The notes beneath the pieces were generated by a model, which was given only the letters and a program-made list of their open reading frames with translations, was not told the DNA's origin and searched no databases. Shown here piece after piece: positions 24,521 to 32,488 of a DNA stretch of 64,000 bases; position 1 is the first letter of the stretch; each line of letters starts with the position of its first letter. Origin of the DNA: Myxococcota bacterium (lineage in GTDB: Bacteria > Myxococcota_A > UBA796 > CAJQPC01); contig JAKLKD010000007.1 in assembly GCA_023150845.1 (NCBI GenBank), positions 1-64,000 on the forward strand, read 5' to 3'. The translations under genes and the position numbers were made by a program.

Positions 24521-24957
24521 GACCTCTAATGCTGAACAGCGCGAGAGCACCTACCTCATCGGACCGCTCACGATGCGGGTTGACCAAACTGGGTCTGCTC
24601 CTGCTCGCGAGTTGTGTGCCCGAGGACGCAACACCTCGCCTCGTCGCGGCAGACAGTTTTCTGGACGCCGCGCACAACTGTGAGGTGTTGGAGACCCTCA
24701 GCGAATCGATGTGTGGTGACGAGACATACACGGTCTACTGCGAGTGGGTGTATGATGGTCTTGGTGGCGGTGCTGGGGTTACGACCCAACATCCTGCGAC
24801 CACCTGCAACGAGGCGCTCTCTGCCGCCCGTGAGCAAGCCGATCACCTTCGGTGCAGAGTCCGCAACTCCGACGGTGACTTTCCGCCGTTGTGTGAGGAC
24901 CAAGACACAGGCATCTCCTACTATTGTGAACGAATACTTTACTGCCAAAAGCGGTAA
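24517..24957 (+). CDS. Array lipoprotein A5 (family A, divergent)
   Basis: 146 residues from the GTG at 24517, which overlaps the stop of the A4 remnant (GTGA); an ATG four codons later is also possible. The lipoprotein signal ends LLLASC. The mature region VPEDATPRLVAADSFLDAAHNC resembles A3 in layout, and eight cysteines are kept (NC, MC, YC, TC, RC, LC, YC, YC). The core is CGDETYTVYCEW. It is the most divergent family A member and the only one not overlapping the next gene (14 bp gap to B4). Confidence 0.85.
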   Translation: MRPLMLNSARAPTSSDRSRCGLTKLGLLLLASCVPEDATPRLVAADSFLDAAHNCEVLETLSESMCGDETYTVYCEWVYDGLGGGAGVTTQHPATTCNEALSAAREQADHLRCRVRNSDGDFPPLCEDQDTGISYYCERILYCQKR

Positions 24958-24971
24958 GGAGCTCCAAGACG

Positions 24972-25352
24972 ATGTCGATGAACCCAGCTCCCCTCCTGCT
25001 CACGCTGCTCGGCCTGCTCAGCGCGTGCGACGATGGCCCCGAGGTGGTGCGCGCCCACAACGCTGAAGACGCCGCGCTCAACTGCGAGCTGCTGGCGATG
25101 GCCTCAGACTGGTACTGTCTGCCTGAAGAACGAACGATCCCGCTGAGCTGTAGCTGGGGCGACACGAATTTTAACGGCTCGGCGACTATCGAGGGCCGGA
25201 CGGGATGCGTCACGATGACCTGTGATATCGTGATTCGGTGGGCTGAGGAGGAGTGCCTCTACGAGCAGAACGGTAGGACGGCGCTTCTAGATAACGCCAC
25301 GGAAGAATGCTGCACCGCCGACGATTGCGGCGTAGAGTTCGGCTGCTACTGA
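24972..25352 (+). CDS. Array lipoprotein B4 (family B, last gene)
   Basis: 126 residues. The ATG at 24972 follows an RBS (aaggag), the only array gene after A1 with its own clear site; an ATG two codons on is possible. The signal is short (LLLTLLGLLSAC). The mature sequence AHNAEDAALNCELLAMASDWYCLPEERTIPLSC is very close to B3, and the ten-Cys pattern and ECCTADDCGVEFGCY tail are intact. Its stop lies within the last codons of the converging iadA-like gene (7-bp overlap). Confidence 0.88.
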   Translation: MSMNPAPLLLTLLGLLSACDDGPEVVRAHNAEDAALNCELLAMASDWYCLPEERTIPLSCSWGDTNFNGSATIEGRTGCVTMTCDIVIRWAEEECLYEQNGRTALLDNATEECCTADDCGVEFGCY

Positions 25353-26515
25353 CCCCCACCCCTCCCAAACAGATCCCCCACGACCGCCCGCCCCTCACGC
25401 ACCAGCCAGCGCCCCCCGGCGATCACGCCCCAAACGGTGAGCTCCGGGGTGAGCAGGGTGACGTCGGCGTCGAGTCCTGGGGCGAGCTGGCCTTTTTGAC
25501 GTAGGCGGAACAGCGCGGCGGGGTTGGCGGTGCAGGTGGCCAAGGCGCGCTGAAAGGGCACGCCCAGGGCGGTGGCCTCTCGCAGGGCGTCGAGGAGCCC
25601 CCTGGCGTCGCCGACGCCCATGCCGAGGAGCTCACCGTCGGGGGAGAAGCGGGGCAGGCAGCCGCCGCCGTCGCTGGACATCGTGAGCCGGGCCGGGGGC
25701 AGGCCGCCGAGGAGCCACTCCGCCAGGGCCTCCCCGGCGCTGGGCTCGTCGCCTTCTTTGGGGAAGGCGGTGACGTCGATGGTGAGGCCTAACGGCGCGC
25801 AGTCTTTGGCCTCCTCCCACAGGCGCCGGTTGCGGTTGCAATGGGTGGGGTGGAAGACGCGCGGCGGCAGCTCGGAGACGGCGAGGGCCTCGCGCACGAG
25901 GCTGAGCCCCCGGGGGCCGTCGCCGAGGTGCAGATGAACGAGCCCGGCCTTGCCGGTCATCAAACCGGAGACGTGGGCGTCGGCGGCGACGCGCAGGAGC
26001 TCGTGCAGGGTGGGCTGGGCGCTTCTGTGGTCGGAGATCGCCAGCTCCCCGACGGCGACCATTCGATCGACGTGCACGAGATCGCCGCGCACCGAGCCGG
26101 TCAAGGTCGGCGGTGGCACCTCGTAGCCGCCGGTGTAGGTGAGCGCGGTGAGGCCGTAGTGGGCGAGGCCCCGGGCGCTGGCGAGCAGCTCGGCCAAGGA
26201 GCGTGTGGTGCCGTCGGTGCCCAAGAGCCCGATGGCGGTGGTGACCCCGGCGCGGGTGAGCTGCTCCACAAACAAGGGCGGCACCCGGGTGTGCGCCCCG
26301 CCCTCGCCGCCGCCGCCGGTCATGTGCGTGTGGGTGTCCACGAGGCCGGGCACCACGAGGAGGCCCTGCACGTCCACCTCCTCGACGGGCCAGCCCGAAG
26401 GCGCGTCGCTGAGGCCGTCGCCGAGGGCGGCGATGTGTCCCCCCGCGAGCAAGAGGTCGCCGCGCCCCCGAGGCTCAGGGTCGTAGAGGTCGCCGCCGCG
26501 CAGGAGGGTGATCAT
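25346..26515 (-). CDS. iadA: Isoaspartyl dipeptidase (beta-aspartyl peptidase)
   Basis: 389 residues from the ATG at 26515 (MITLLRGGDLYDPEPRG), matching the 390-residue E. coli enzyme. It is an amidohydrolase with the metal motif VDTHTHMTGGGGEGG, the substrate loop YTGGYEVPPPTLTGSVRGDL, the ISDHRSAQP block, HPTHCNRN and the catalytic Asp in TMSSDGGG. The family cleaves isoaspartyl dipeptides left by protein damage. One oddity: the carboxylated bridging Lys of the E. coli protein (VKCAISDHRS) aligns with Glu here (GELAISDHRS). It stands alone between the lipoprotein array and the ATPase operon. Confidence 0.92.
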   Translation of the reverse strand: MITLLRGGDLYDPEPRGRGDLLLAGGHIAALGDGLSDAPSGWPVEEVDVQGLLVVPGLVDTHTHMTGGGGEGGAHTRVPPLFVEQLTRAGVTTAIGLLGTDGTTRSLAELLASARGLAHYGLTALTYTGGYEVPPPTLTGSVRGDLVHVDRMVAVGELAISDHRSAQPTLHELLRVAADAHVSGLMTGKAGLVHLHLGDGPRGLSLVREALAVSELPPRVFHPTHCNRNRRLWEEAKDCAPLGLTIDVTAFPKEGDEPSAGEALAEWLLGGLPPARLTMSSDGGGCLPRFSPDGELLGMGVGDARGLLDALREATALGVPFQRALATCTANPAALFRLRQKGQLAPGLDADVTLLTPELTVWGVIAGGRWLVREGRAVVGDLFGRGGGQ

Positions 26516-26648
26516 CGGGAGGTCCGGGGTGAGGGGCGCGCTGAAGGTAATGGGCGGCGGGCTCGGGGGCGAGGGTGCGCAGCGCGGGAGGGGGTGATAA
26601 AACCGCAGGAGCAGCCCGCGCCTCCGCGCGGCGAACCCCGGTGAGAGC

Positions 26649-27749
26649 ATGATCACGCGCCTCTACGTCGACAACGTCGGTCCCCTGGTCAACTTCGAGT
26701 GGCGGCCTGGGCGGCTGAACCTGTTGTTGGGGGAGAATGGGAGTGGGAAGTCGTTTGTGTTGCGCGTGATGGGCGCCGCTCGGTTTCTGTTGGGTGGGGT
26801 GGATTATGAGAGCAAGGCGCCCCCTGACAACCGGACCCGGTGGGACAGCAGAAGAGAGCAGACTCGTGAGCTTGATGTCGTCATCGAGGGGCAACAGTAT
26901 TCGTATTCGGTGATGTTTGATCACGCCGAGGACGATGGGCGGTGGAGACGATGGGTGGTCAAGGAGCGCCTGAGCGTGGATGGCATGCCGCTCTCACAGA
27001 TGGAGGGTGACAAGCTGACCATCTTCGCGGACGATGGAGGTGCGGCTACCACGCTCCCCGTGAGCGTCACACGGTCTGGTGTAGGAATTATTCCGCCCAG
27101 CCACGAATACAAACGTCTCACGCGCTTCAAGACCTGGATGCGTAAAGGATTGCACTCTTTCGCGCCGATCCCCCAGATGATGGCCGCGGAGGTTAAGGGC
27201 TCGCCCGAACATCCAGACCACATCCTGAGTGACTTCGCCTCATGGTACGCCTCCTGGTTGCCAAGAAACATCGGTCCTGCGATGCGCGCCCAGAAGGCCA
27301 TCGCTGAGATCATCCCTGGCTTTGAGTCCCTCCAGGTGAGCCCCAACGGCGTGAAGCTTCAGGCCACCTTTCATGCACACAAAGGAACGCCCGCGCACAG
27401 CATCGACTTCAATCATCTCTCCGACGGCCAACGCCAGCTCTGCGCCCTCTACGTCCTGCGCCACGCCTACATCCAGCCGGGGCACACCTTCCTCATCGAC
27501 GAGCCCACCAACTTCGTCTCTCTCCGCGAGATTCAGCCCTGGCTGAACGAGGTCATCGACGCCACCGACGTGCCGAACGGCCCCCAAGTCTTCATCGTGA
27601 GCCATCACCCGGAGATCATCGACCAGCTCGCGCCGCAGCACGGCGTGCAGTTCTTCCGCGACGGCGGCCCCACACGCATCGCCCCGTTCAAGGGCGCTCC
27701 GGCGCTCACGGCCTCGGAGACCGTCGCCCGTGGGTGGGGCGATGAGTGA
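26649..27749 (+). CDS. AAA/ABC-type ATPase (AAA15/21-like), first paralogue of a putative defence operon
   Basis: 366 residues. SMC/OLD-like ATPase core: Walker A LGENGSGKS (Lys34), ABC signature LSDGQRQ (257-263), Walker B FLIDEPTNF (Asp284, Glu285) and switch region IVSHHPE (His319-320). The insertion between the Walker motifs (about 50-230) is specific and contains no nuclease motif. No TOPRIM domain is fused to it; the next gene supplies one. It overlaps that gene by eight bases. The first half has clearly lower G+C and different codon use from the surrounding genes, suggesting horizontal transfer. Related ATPases act as phage sensors or regulators in defence systems; that role here is inference. 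Confidence 0.85.
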   Translation: MITRLYVDNVGPLVNFEWRPGRLNLLLGENGSGKSFVLRVMGAARFLLGGVDYESKAPPDNRTRWDSRREQTRELDVVIEGQQYSYSVMFDHAEDDGRWRRWVVKERLSVDGMPLSQMEGDKLTIFADDGGAATTLPVSVTRSGVGIIPPSHEYKRLTRFKTWMRKGLHSFAPIPQMMAAEVKGSPEHPDHILSDFASWYASWLPRNIGPAMRAQKAIAEIIPGFESLQVSPNGVKLQATFHAHKGTPAHSIDFNHLSDGQRQLCALYVLRHAYIQPGHTFLIDEPTNFVSLREIQPWLNEVIDATDVPNGPQVFIVSHHPEIIDQLAPQHGVQFFRDGGPTRIAPFKGAPALTASETVARGWGDE

Positions 27750-28329
27750 TGGGGTTCAGTGGATCCTCTTGGGCGAAGACAAACAGGCGGTCACGTTCTT
27801 GCGGCGCCTTGTCGTCGCCATGGGCGCGAACGCCCGGCGGGTGATCGAGCTCCCCGTCGCGGCGACCACTACGGGCGCCTGCGGCTCTCAGTACGTCGTA
27901 GCCCGCTACGCCAGGGAGCTCCCCGCGTTTCGGGCCAACGCGGCGCGAATGAGCACGAAGCTCCTGGTCCACATCGACGCTGACGATCGCACAGTCCTCC
28001 AGCGCCAGCGAGAGCTCGCCCAGGCCTGCGCTGACGCGGGCCTGCCTCCACGCGGGCCCAACGAGGCCATCGCGCTCCTCATCCCCAAACGAAACTTGGA
28101 GACCTGGATCGCCTCCTTGGACCCCAGCCAGCATGACGCCCAGCGCGGCGCCGACCCCACCCAACCTCTGGAGGAGCGAGTGTTTAGGCACCTCACGGAG
28201 GAGAGCGGCTGCTCCGGCGCCGTCGAGGCCCTGGCCCGCCACCTCAGATCCCGCGCCCCCGCCCCGCTCATCCCCGACCTGCCCTCCTTAGACGAGGCCG
28301 TCGTCGAGCTCCGCCGGGTCTGGCCCTGA
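27742..28329 (+). CDS. Small TOPRIM-like protein, putative nuclease effector
   Basis: 195 residues from the ATG at 27742, inside the end of the first ATPase gene. The N-terminus WILLGEDKQAVTFL has the conserved Glu12 of a TOPRIM fold, and KLLVHIDADD gives the Asp79-x-Asp81 metal pair. A later IPKRNLETWI resembles the segment found after the DxD in DUF4276/DUF4435-type TOPRIM proteins, but I cannot fix the family. TOPRIM domains cut nucleic acids in OLD/Gabija-type and PARIS-type defence. The overlap with the upstream ATPase and a 3-bp gap to the second ATPase imply fixed stoichiometry or a complex. Confidence 0.65.
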   Translation: MSDGVQWILLGEDKQAVTFLRRLVVAMGANARRVIELPVAATTTGACGSQYVVARYARELPAFRANAARMSTKLLVHIDADDRTVLQRQRELAQACADAGLPPRGPNEAIALLIPKRNLETWIASLDPSQHDAQRGADPTQPLEERVFRHLTEESGCSGAVEALARHLRSRAPAPLIPDLPSLDEAVVELRRVWP

Positions 28330-28332
28330 GCC

Positions 28333-29322
28333 ATGCTCACCCGCGTCCTCCAGCAGAACATCGGCCCCTTCTTGCACAACGAGCGCCGTCTCGGCCCCCT
28401 CACGCTCATCCACGGCGAGGCCGGCAGCGGCAAGACCTCCATCGTCGGCGTGGCGAACACGCTGTGGGCCTTCTGTTTTCGCCCCTCCGACCTCACGGCC
28501 AAGGTGCCCCTGGACTCGGTGACCCGGTGGAGCGGCCTCACCGCCCAGCGCCGAGAGATCGACGTGTCGCTCAACGGGGCGACCTTCACCCACGTCTGCG
28601 TCACCGAGAACGACGAGACGACGGGGCGCCGCCGCCGCTGGTTCGCGGAGGAGACGCTGAGCGTTGACGGCGTGCCCCTGCTCCGCCGCGAGGGTGACAC
28701 CCTGCATGTCCTCGCCGACGACGACGGCCCGGCCTCGCGCCTCCCCGCCCACCCCGGCCTCTCCGCCTTGACCCTCACCCCGCCCGAGCACCGCCGCGCC
28801 TGGACCTACCTCACCTGGCTGCGGGACCGGCTCTTCGTCTTCGCGCCGCTGCCCCACGTCATCGGCGCGAGCGTTCCACTCGACACAGTCCGACCGGCCC
28901 GGCCCAAGGAGGAGTGTGAAGACTTCGCGCCCTGGTTCGCCGGGTGGAGCGCCGCAAACCCCGCCGAGGCCCAGGCCCTGAACCTGGCCCTGCCGGGGAT
29001 CTTGCCCGGCGCCGTGGCCCTTGAGGTGGCGGGGGAGCGGCTCGTGGTGCGGTTTGGGGCCCGCGGGGAGCGCCCGGGCTTTGTGCTGGGCTTCGACCGC
29101 CTCTCCGACGGGGAGCGGCAGCGGGTCGTGCTGGAGGCCCTGGCGCTGGCGTTCTTGCGCCCCGGCGTGACGACGCTCTGGGACGAGCCCGAGCGCTTCT
29201 TGTCGGCCCGGGACGTGGGCCCCTGGATTGACCGGGCGCTCGCGGCGGCGGCGGCGCCGGGGGGGCCCCAGGTCGTGTGGGCGAGCCAACACCCCGAGGT
29301 GGCGCGGCGGCTCCCTCGCTGA
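28333..29322 (+). CDS. AAA/ABC-type ATPase, second paralogue of the putative defence operon
   Basis: 329 residues, collinear with the 26649-27749 protein over its whole length: Walker A HGEAGSGKT again has Lys34, the signature LSDGERQ again starts at 257, and Walker B TTLWDEPERF again has Asp284 and Glu285. Shared blocks outside the ATPase motifs include TRW near 64, LSVDG near 110 and PLPHVIG/PIPQMMA near 173. The switch region is WASQHPE: the first His of the paralogue's SHH is Gln here, so its ATPase cycle may be impaired. G+C is higher than in the first paralogue. A heterodimer with the first ATPase is the simplest reading. Confidence 0.83.
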   Translation: MLTRVLQQNIGPFLHNERRLGPLTLIHGEAGSGKTSIVGVANTLWAFCFRPSDLTAKVPLDSVTRWSGLTAQRREIDVSLNGATFTHVCVTENDETTGRRRRWFAEETLSVDGVPLLRREGDTLHVLADDDGPASRLPAHPGLSALTLTPPEHRRAWTYLTWLRDRLFVFAPLPHVIGASVPLDTVRPARPKEECEDFAPWFAGWSAANPAEAQALNLALPGILPGAVALEVAGERLVVRFGARGERPGFVLGFDRLSDGERQRVVLEALALAFLRPGVTTLWDEPERFLSARDVGPWIDRALAAAAAPGGPQVVWASQHPEVARRLPR

Positions 29323-29412
29323 TCACGGTCGCTGATTGGGCGACGGGGGTCGCGGCGGGGGAGGCTTGGGGCTACACTTCAGGGGCACCCCCTCTCTCCA
29401 GGATGAGACCCC

Positions 29413-32412
29413 ATGCTCCTGCTCTCGCTGCTGGCGCCCACGGCGCTCGCGCAGTCCCTGCACTACCAAGGCAACATCCAAGGCGGTATGGCCATCGACG
29501 GCTCCGGCGTGTCGACGGCGTACTCCGGCACGACGACGCTCTACACCGGCGACACGCTGGACATCACCATCCCCTCCACCGCGACGGTGAAGGAGGTCTG
29601 GGCCGTCGTCACCGCGAAGTCTTCGGGCTTTAACGGCGACCCGGCCACCACCACGGTCATCAACGGCGTGTACCTCAGCTCGGCCACCTACGTCTCGGCC
29701 AGCGGCCAGCACCGCGTCTACAAGCTCGACCCGACCACCTTCGGCATCACGAAGGCCGGCAGCTACTCCTACCAAGAGCAGGACAAGGCCGACTCGGGCT
29801 ACAACAGCGGCGCGGGCACCGTCGGCACCACCCTGGCCGTCATCTACGAGGACAAGACGCTCTCGGGTTACCGCCACGTCGTCTTCGGCAGCTACTACAC
29901 GCTCAACGGCTCGTGGACGATCACCGGCCTGCCCACGACCACCTCGGGCGACAAGGTGCTGTTCTCGCAGACCATCGGCTGGGAGTGCTCGGACGAGCAA
30001 GACGGCACGATGACCATCGGCAGCACGGTCACCACGAGCTACGCCGGGGGCCGCGACGACGGAAAAAACTTCACGACGAGCTGCGGCAGCCAGGACTGGA
30101 ACTCGCTGTTCACCGCGGGCAGCTTCGGGATCAACGACAGCGACGAGCTCATTGGCGTCGACGGCGATGAGCCCGACAGCGAGCCCTCCACGGGCACCTC
30201 CAACAACTCCTACCGCTCCGATGAGCTCTGGCGGGTGACCTACAGCGAGTCGGGCTCCTTGGCTGTGAAGTACGGCAAGAGCGACAGCGACGGCTACACC
30301 AGCGCCTTCGGCCTCGTCATCGACCTGGAGACCGACGGCGACGGCGTCAACAACGACGACGACAACTGCCCAGACGTGTCCAACGCCGACCAGGCCGACG
30401 CGGATGGTGACGGTGACGGCGACGCCTGCGACACCTGCACCGACGTTGACGGCGACGGCTACGGCGACGGCAGCTACAGCGCGTCCACCTGCACCGACGA
30501 CTGTGACGACGACGACGCGACGGTCTACCCCGGCGCCTCCGACGCCTGGTATGACGGCGTAGACGCCAACTGTGACGGGGCCAACGACTACGACCGCGAC
30601 GGCGACGGCACCACCTCGTCGAGCTACGGCGGCACGGACTGCAACGACAACAACGCCTCGATCAACACCTCGGCGACGGAGACCTACTACGACGGCGTCG
30701 ATGGCAACTGTGACGGGAAGTCGGATTACGACAAGGACGGCGACGGCACAGACTCGTCGAGCTACGGCGGCACGGACTGCAACGACAACAACGCCTCGAT
30801 CAACACCTCGGCGACGGAGACCTACTACGACGGCGTCGACGCCAACTGTGACGGCGAGTCGGACTACGACCGAGACGGCGACGGCACGGACTCGTCGAGC
30901 TACGGCGGCTCGGACTGTGACGACAACAACGCGACGATCAACACCTCGGCGACGGAGACCTACTACGACGGCGTCGATGGCGACTGTGACGGCGGGTCGG
31001 ACTACGACGCCGACGGTGACGGCCAAGACAGCGACGGCTACGGCGGCCTCGACTGTGACGACGCCGACGGCGGCGTGTACGACGGCGCCGGGGAGACCTG
31101 GTACAACGGCGTAGACGACAACTGCGACGGCGGCTCGGACTACGACCAGGACGGCGACTCCTACGACAGCAGCGACTACGGCGGCGACGACTGTGACGAC
31201 TCCTTGGACTCGGTCTACCCCGGCGCCACGGAGCTGTCCGACGGCCTCGACAACGACTGTGACGGCGTGAACGAGGTCACCGACAGCGACGGCGACGGCG
31301 TGACCGATGAGGCCGAGCAGGACCTCGGCACCGACCCCGCCCTCGCCGACACAGACGGCGACGGCCTCGACGACGGTGACGAGCTCGACCTGAGCACCGA
31401 CCCCCTCGATGAGGACACCGACGAGGACGGCGTCAACGACGGCGACGAGGTGGTCGGCGGCACGGACCCCCTCGATGAGGACAGCGACGATGACGGCGCC
31501 ACGGACGGCGTCGAGGTGGACGTCGGCACCGACCCGCTCGACGCCGACAGCGACGACGACGGCCTGAGCGACGGCGACGAGCTCAACACCCACGGCACCG
31601 ACCCCTTGGATGAGGACAGCGACAGCGACGGCCTCACCGACGCCGAGGAGCTCAACACCTACGGCACGGATCCCAACGACTCCGACACCGACGACGGCGG
31701 CGTGATCGACGGCGTGGAGATCCTGCTCGACGGGACCGACCCGCTCAACGGCGAGGACGACATCTACGACACCCGCGACACCGACGCCGACGGCCTCACC
31801 GACAAGGAAGAGTTTGTGCTCGGCACGGACCCCGAGGACGCCGACAGCGACGACGACGGGCTCAGCGACGGCGACGAGGTGCTCGTCCACGACACCGACC
31901 CGCTCGACGCCGACCAGGACGACGACGGGCTGAGCGACGGTGATGAGGTGGCGCTCAGCACGGATCCGAAGGACGCCGACAGCGACGACGACGGCCTGGG
32001 CGACGGCGAGGAGGTCAACGACCTCGGCACGGACCCCGTGGTCGCGGACACCGACGGCGACGGCCTGAGCGACGGCGACGAGGTGAACACCACCCAGACC
32101 GACCCGCTGCTCTCCGACAGCGACAGCGACGGCCTGAGCGACGGCGACGAGCTCAACACCCACGGCACCGACCCGCTTGACGCCGACAGCGACGACGGCG
32201 GCGTGACCGACGGTGAGGAGCTGGAGAACGGCACCGACCCCCTCGACGGCGCCGATGATGTGCCCGTCGAGGACACCGACGACCCCGTTGACACCGGCAT
32301 GATCAAGGGCGGCGGCGGCTGTGAGTGCTCCACGAGCTCCGCCCCGGCCCCTGTGGGCCTCGCCGGGCTCTTGGGCCTCCTCGGCGCGATGTGGGCGCGC
32401 CGCCGCCGCTAA
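29413..32412 (+). CDS. Secreted calcium-binding repeat protein with MYXO-CTERM anchor
   Basis: 999 residues. A signal peptide (LLLSLLAPTALA) is followed by a globular N-terminal domain to about 310. Then come MopE-like units of the type DCxDxxxxxxxxAxExxYDGVDxNCDG (about 340-620), including three 46-residue copies that are nearly identical. About fourteen thrombospondin type 3-like repeats (SDDDGLSDGDELNTHGTDPLD) run to about 950. The end is GGGGCECSTSSAP, a hydrophobic helix and RRRR, the MYXO-CTERM arrangement for lipid or protease-dependent surface anchoring in Myxococcota. The extreme Asp content predicts folding only in Ca2+. It is likely a surface or adhesion protein. Confidence 0.92.
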   Translation: MLLLSLLAPTALAQSLHYQGNIQGGMAIDGSGVSTAYSGTTTLYTGDTLDITIPSTATVKEVWAVVTAKSSGFNGDPATTTVINGVYLSSATYVSASGQHRVYKLDPTTFGITKAGSYSYQEQDKADSGYNSGAGTVGTTLAVIYEDKTLSGYRHVVFGSYYTLNGSWTITGLPTTTSGDKVLFSQTIGWECSDEQDGTMTIGSTVTTSYAGGRDDGKNFTTSCGSQDWNSLFTAGSFGINDSDELIGVDGDEPDSEPSTGTSNNSYRSDELWRVTYSESGSLAVKYGKSDSDGYTSAFGLVIDLETDGDGVNNDDDNCPDVSNADQADADGDGDGDACDTCTDVDGDGYGDGSYSASTCTDDCDDDDATVYPGASDAWYDGVDANCDGANDYDRDGDGTTSSSYGGTDCNDNNASINTSATETYYDGVDGNCDGKSDYDKDGDGTDSSSYGGTDCNDNNASINTSATETYYDGVDANCDGESDYDRDGDGTDSSSYGGSDCDDNNATINTSATETYYDGVDGDCDGGSDYDADGDGQDSDGYGGLDCDDADGGVYDGAGETWYNGVDDNCDGGSDYDQDGDSYDSSDYGGDDCDDSLDSVYPGATELSDGLDNDCDGVNEVTDSDGDGVTDEAEQDLGTDPALADTDGDGLDDGDELDLSTDPLDEDTDEDGVNDGDEVVGGTDPLDEDSDDDGATDGVEVDVGTDPLDADSDDDGLSDGDELNTHGTDPLDEDSDSDGLTDAEELNTYGTDPNDSDTDDGGVIDGVEILLDGTDPLNGEDDIYDTRDTDADGLTDKEEFVLGTDPEDADSDDDGLSDGDEVLVHDTDPLDADQDDDGLSDGDEVALSTDPKDADSDDDGLGDGEEVNDLGTDPVVADTDGDGLSDGDEVNTTQTDPLLSDSDSDGLSDGDELNTHGTDPLDADSDDGGVTDGEELENGTDPLDGADDVPVEDTDDPVDTGMIKGGGGCECSTSSAPAPVGLAGLLGLLGAMWARRRR
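30592..31005 (+). repeat. Three 138-bp in-frame tandem repeats
   Basis: Units start at 30592, 30730 and 30868, each encoding 46 residues with the core SSSYGGTDCNDNNASINTSATETYYDGVD. Near-identity at the DNA level marks recent expansion within the calcium-binding protein gene. Confidence 0.85.
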
Positions 32413-32423
32413 ACGATCCCCCT

Positions 32424-32455
32424 CGGGCGTCGGGCCTGCTTGTGCCCGGCGCCCG
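32424..32455 (+). terminator. Strong hairpin after the calcium-binding protein gene
   Basis: A 12-bp stem, CGGGCGTCGGGC / GCCCGGCGCCCG (one G-T wobble), has an 8-nt loop and starts 12 bp after the stop codon. A T-tract is lacking. Confidence 0.5.
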
Positions 32456-32488
32456 CAGGGCTGGACAGAATTTGGGTGATCCTCACCC

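Noticed and set aside
24423-24683. 86-codon forward frame in the lipoprotein array
   Set aside because: It crosses two array genes in another frame, lacks a signal peptide and breaks the family pattern.
30592-31005. Regular repeats that could look like a CRISPR array
   Set aside because: The units are 138 bp, in frame, contiguous and without spacers; they encode protein repeats.
29323-32163. 946-codon reverse-strand frame with Val-rich repeats
   Set aside because: It is the mirror image of the Asp-rich calcium-binding repeats (gac read backwards gives gtc) and has no start region or motif of its own.
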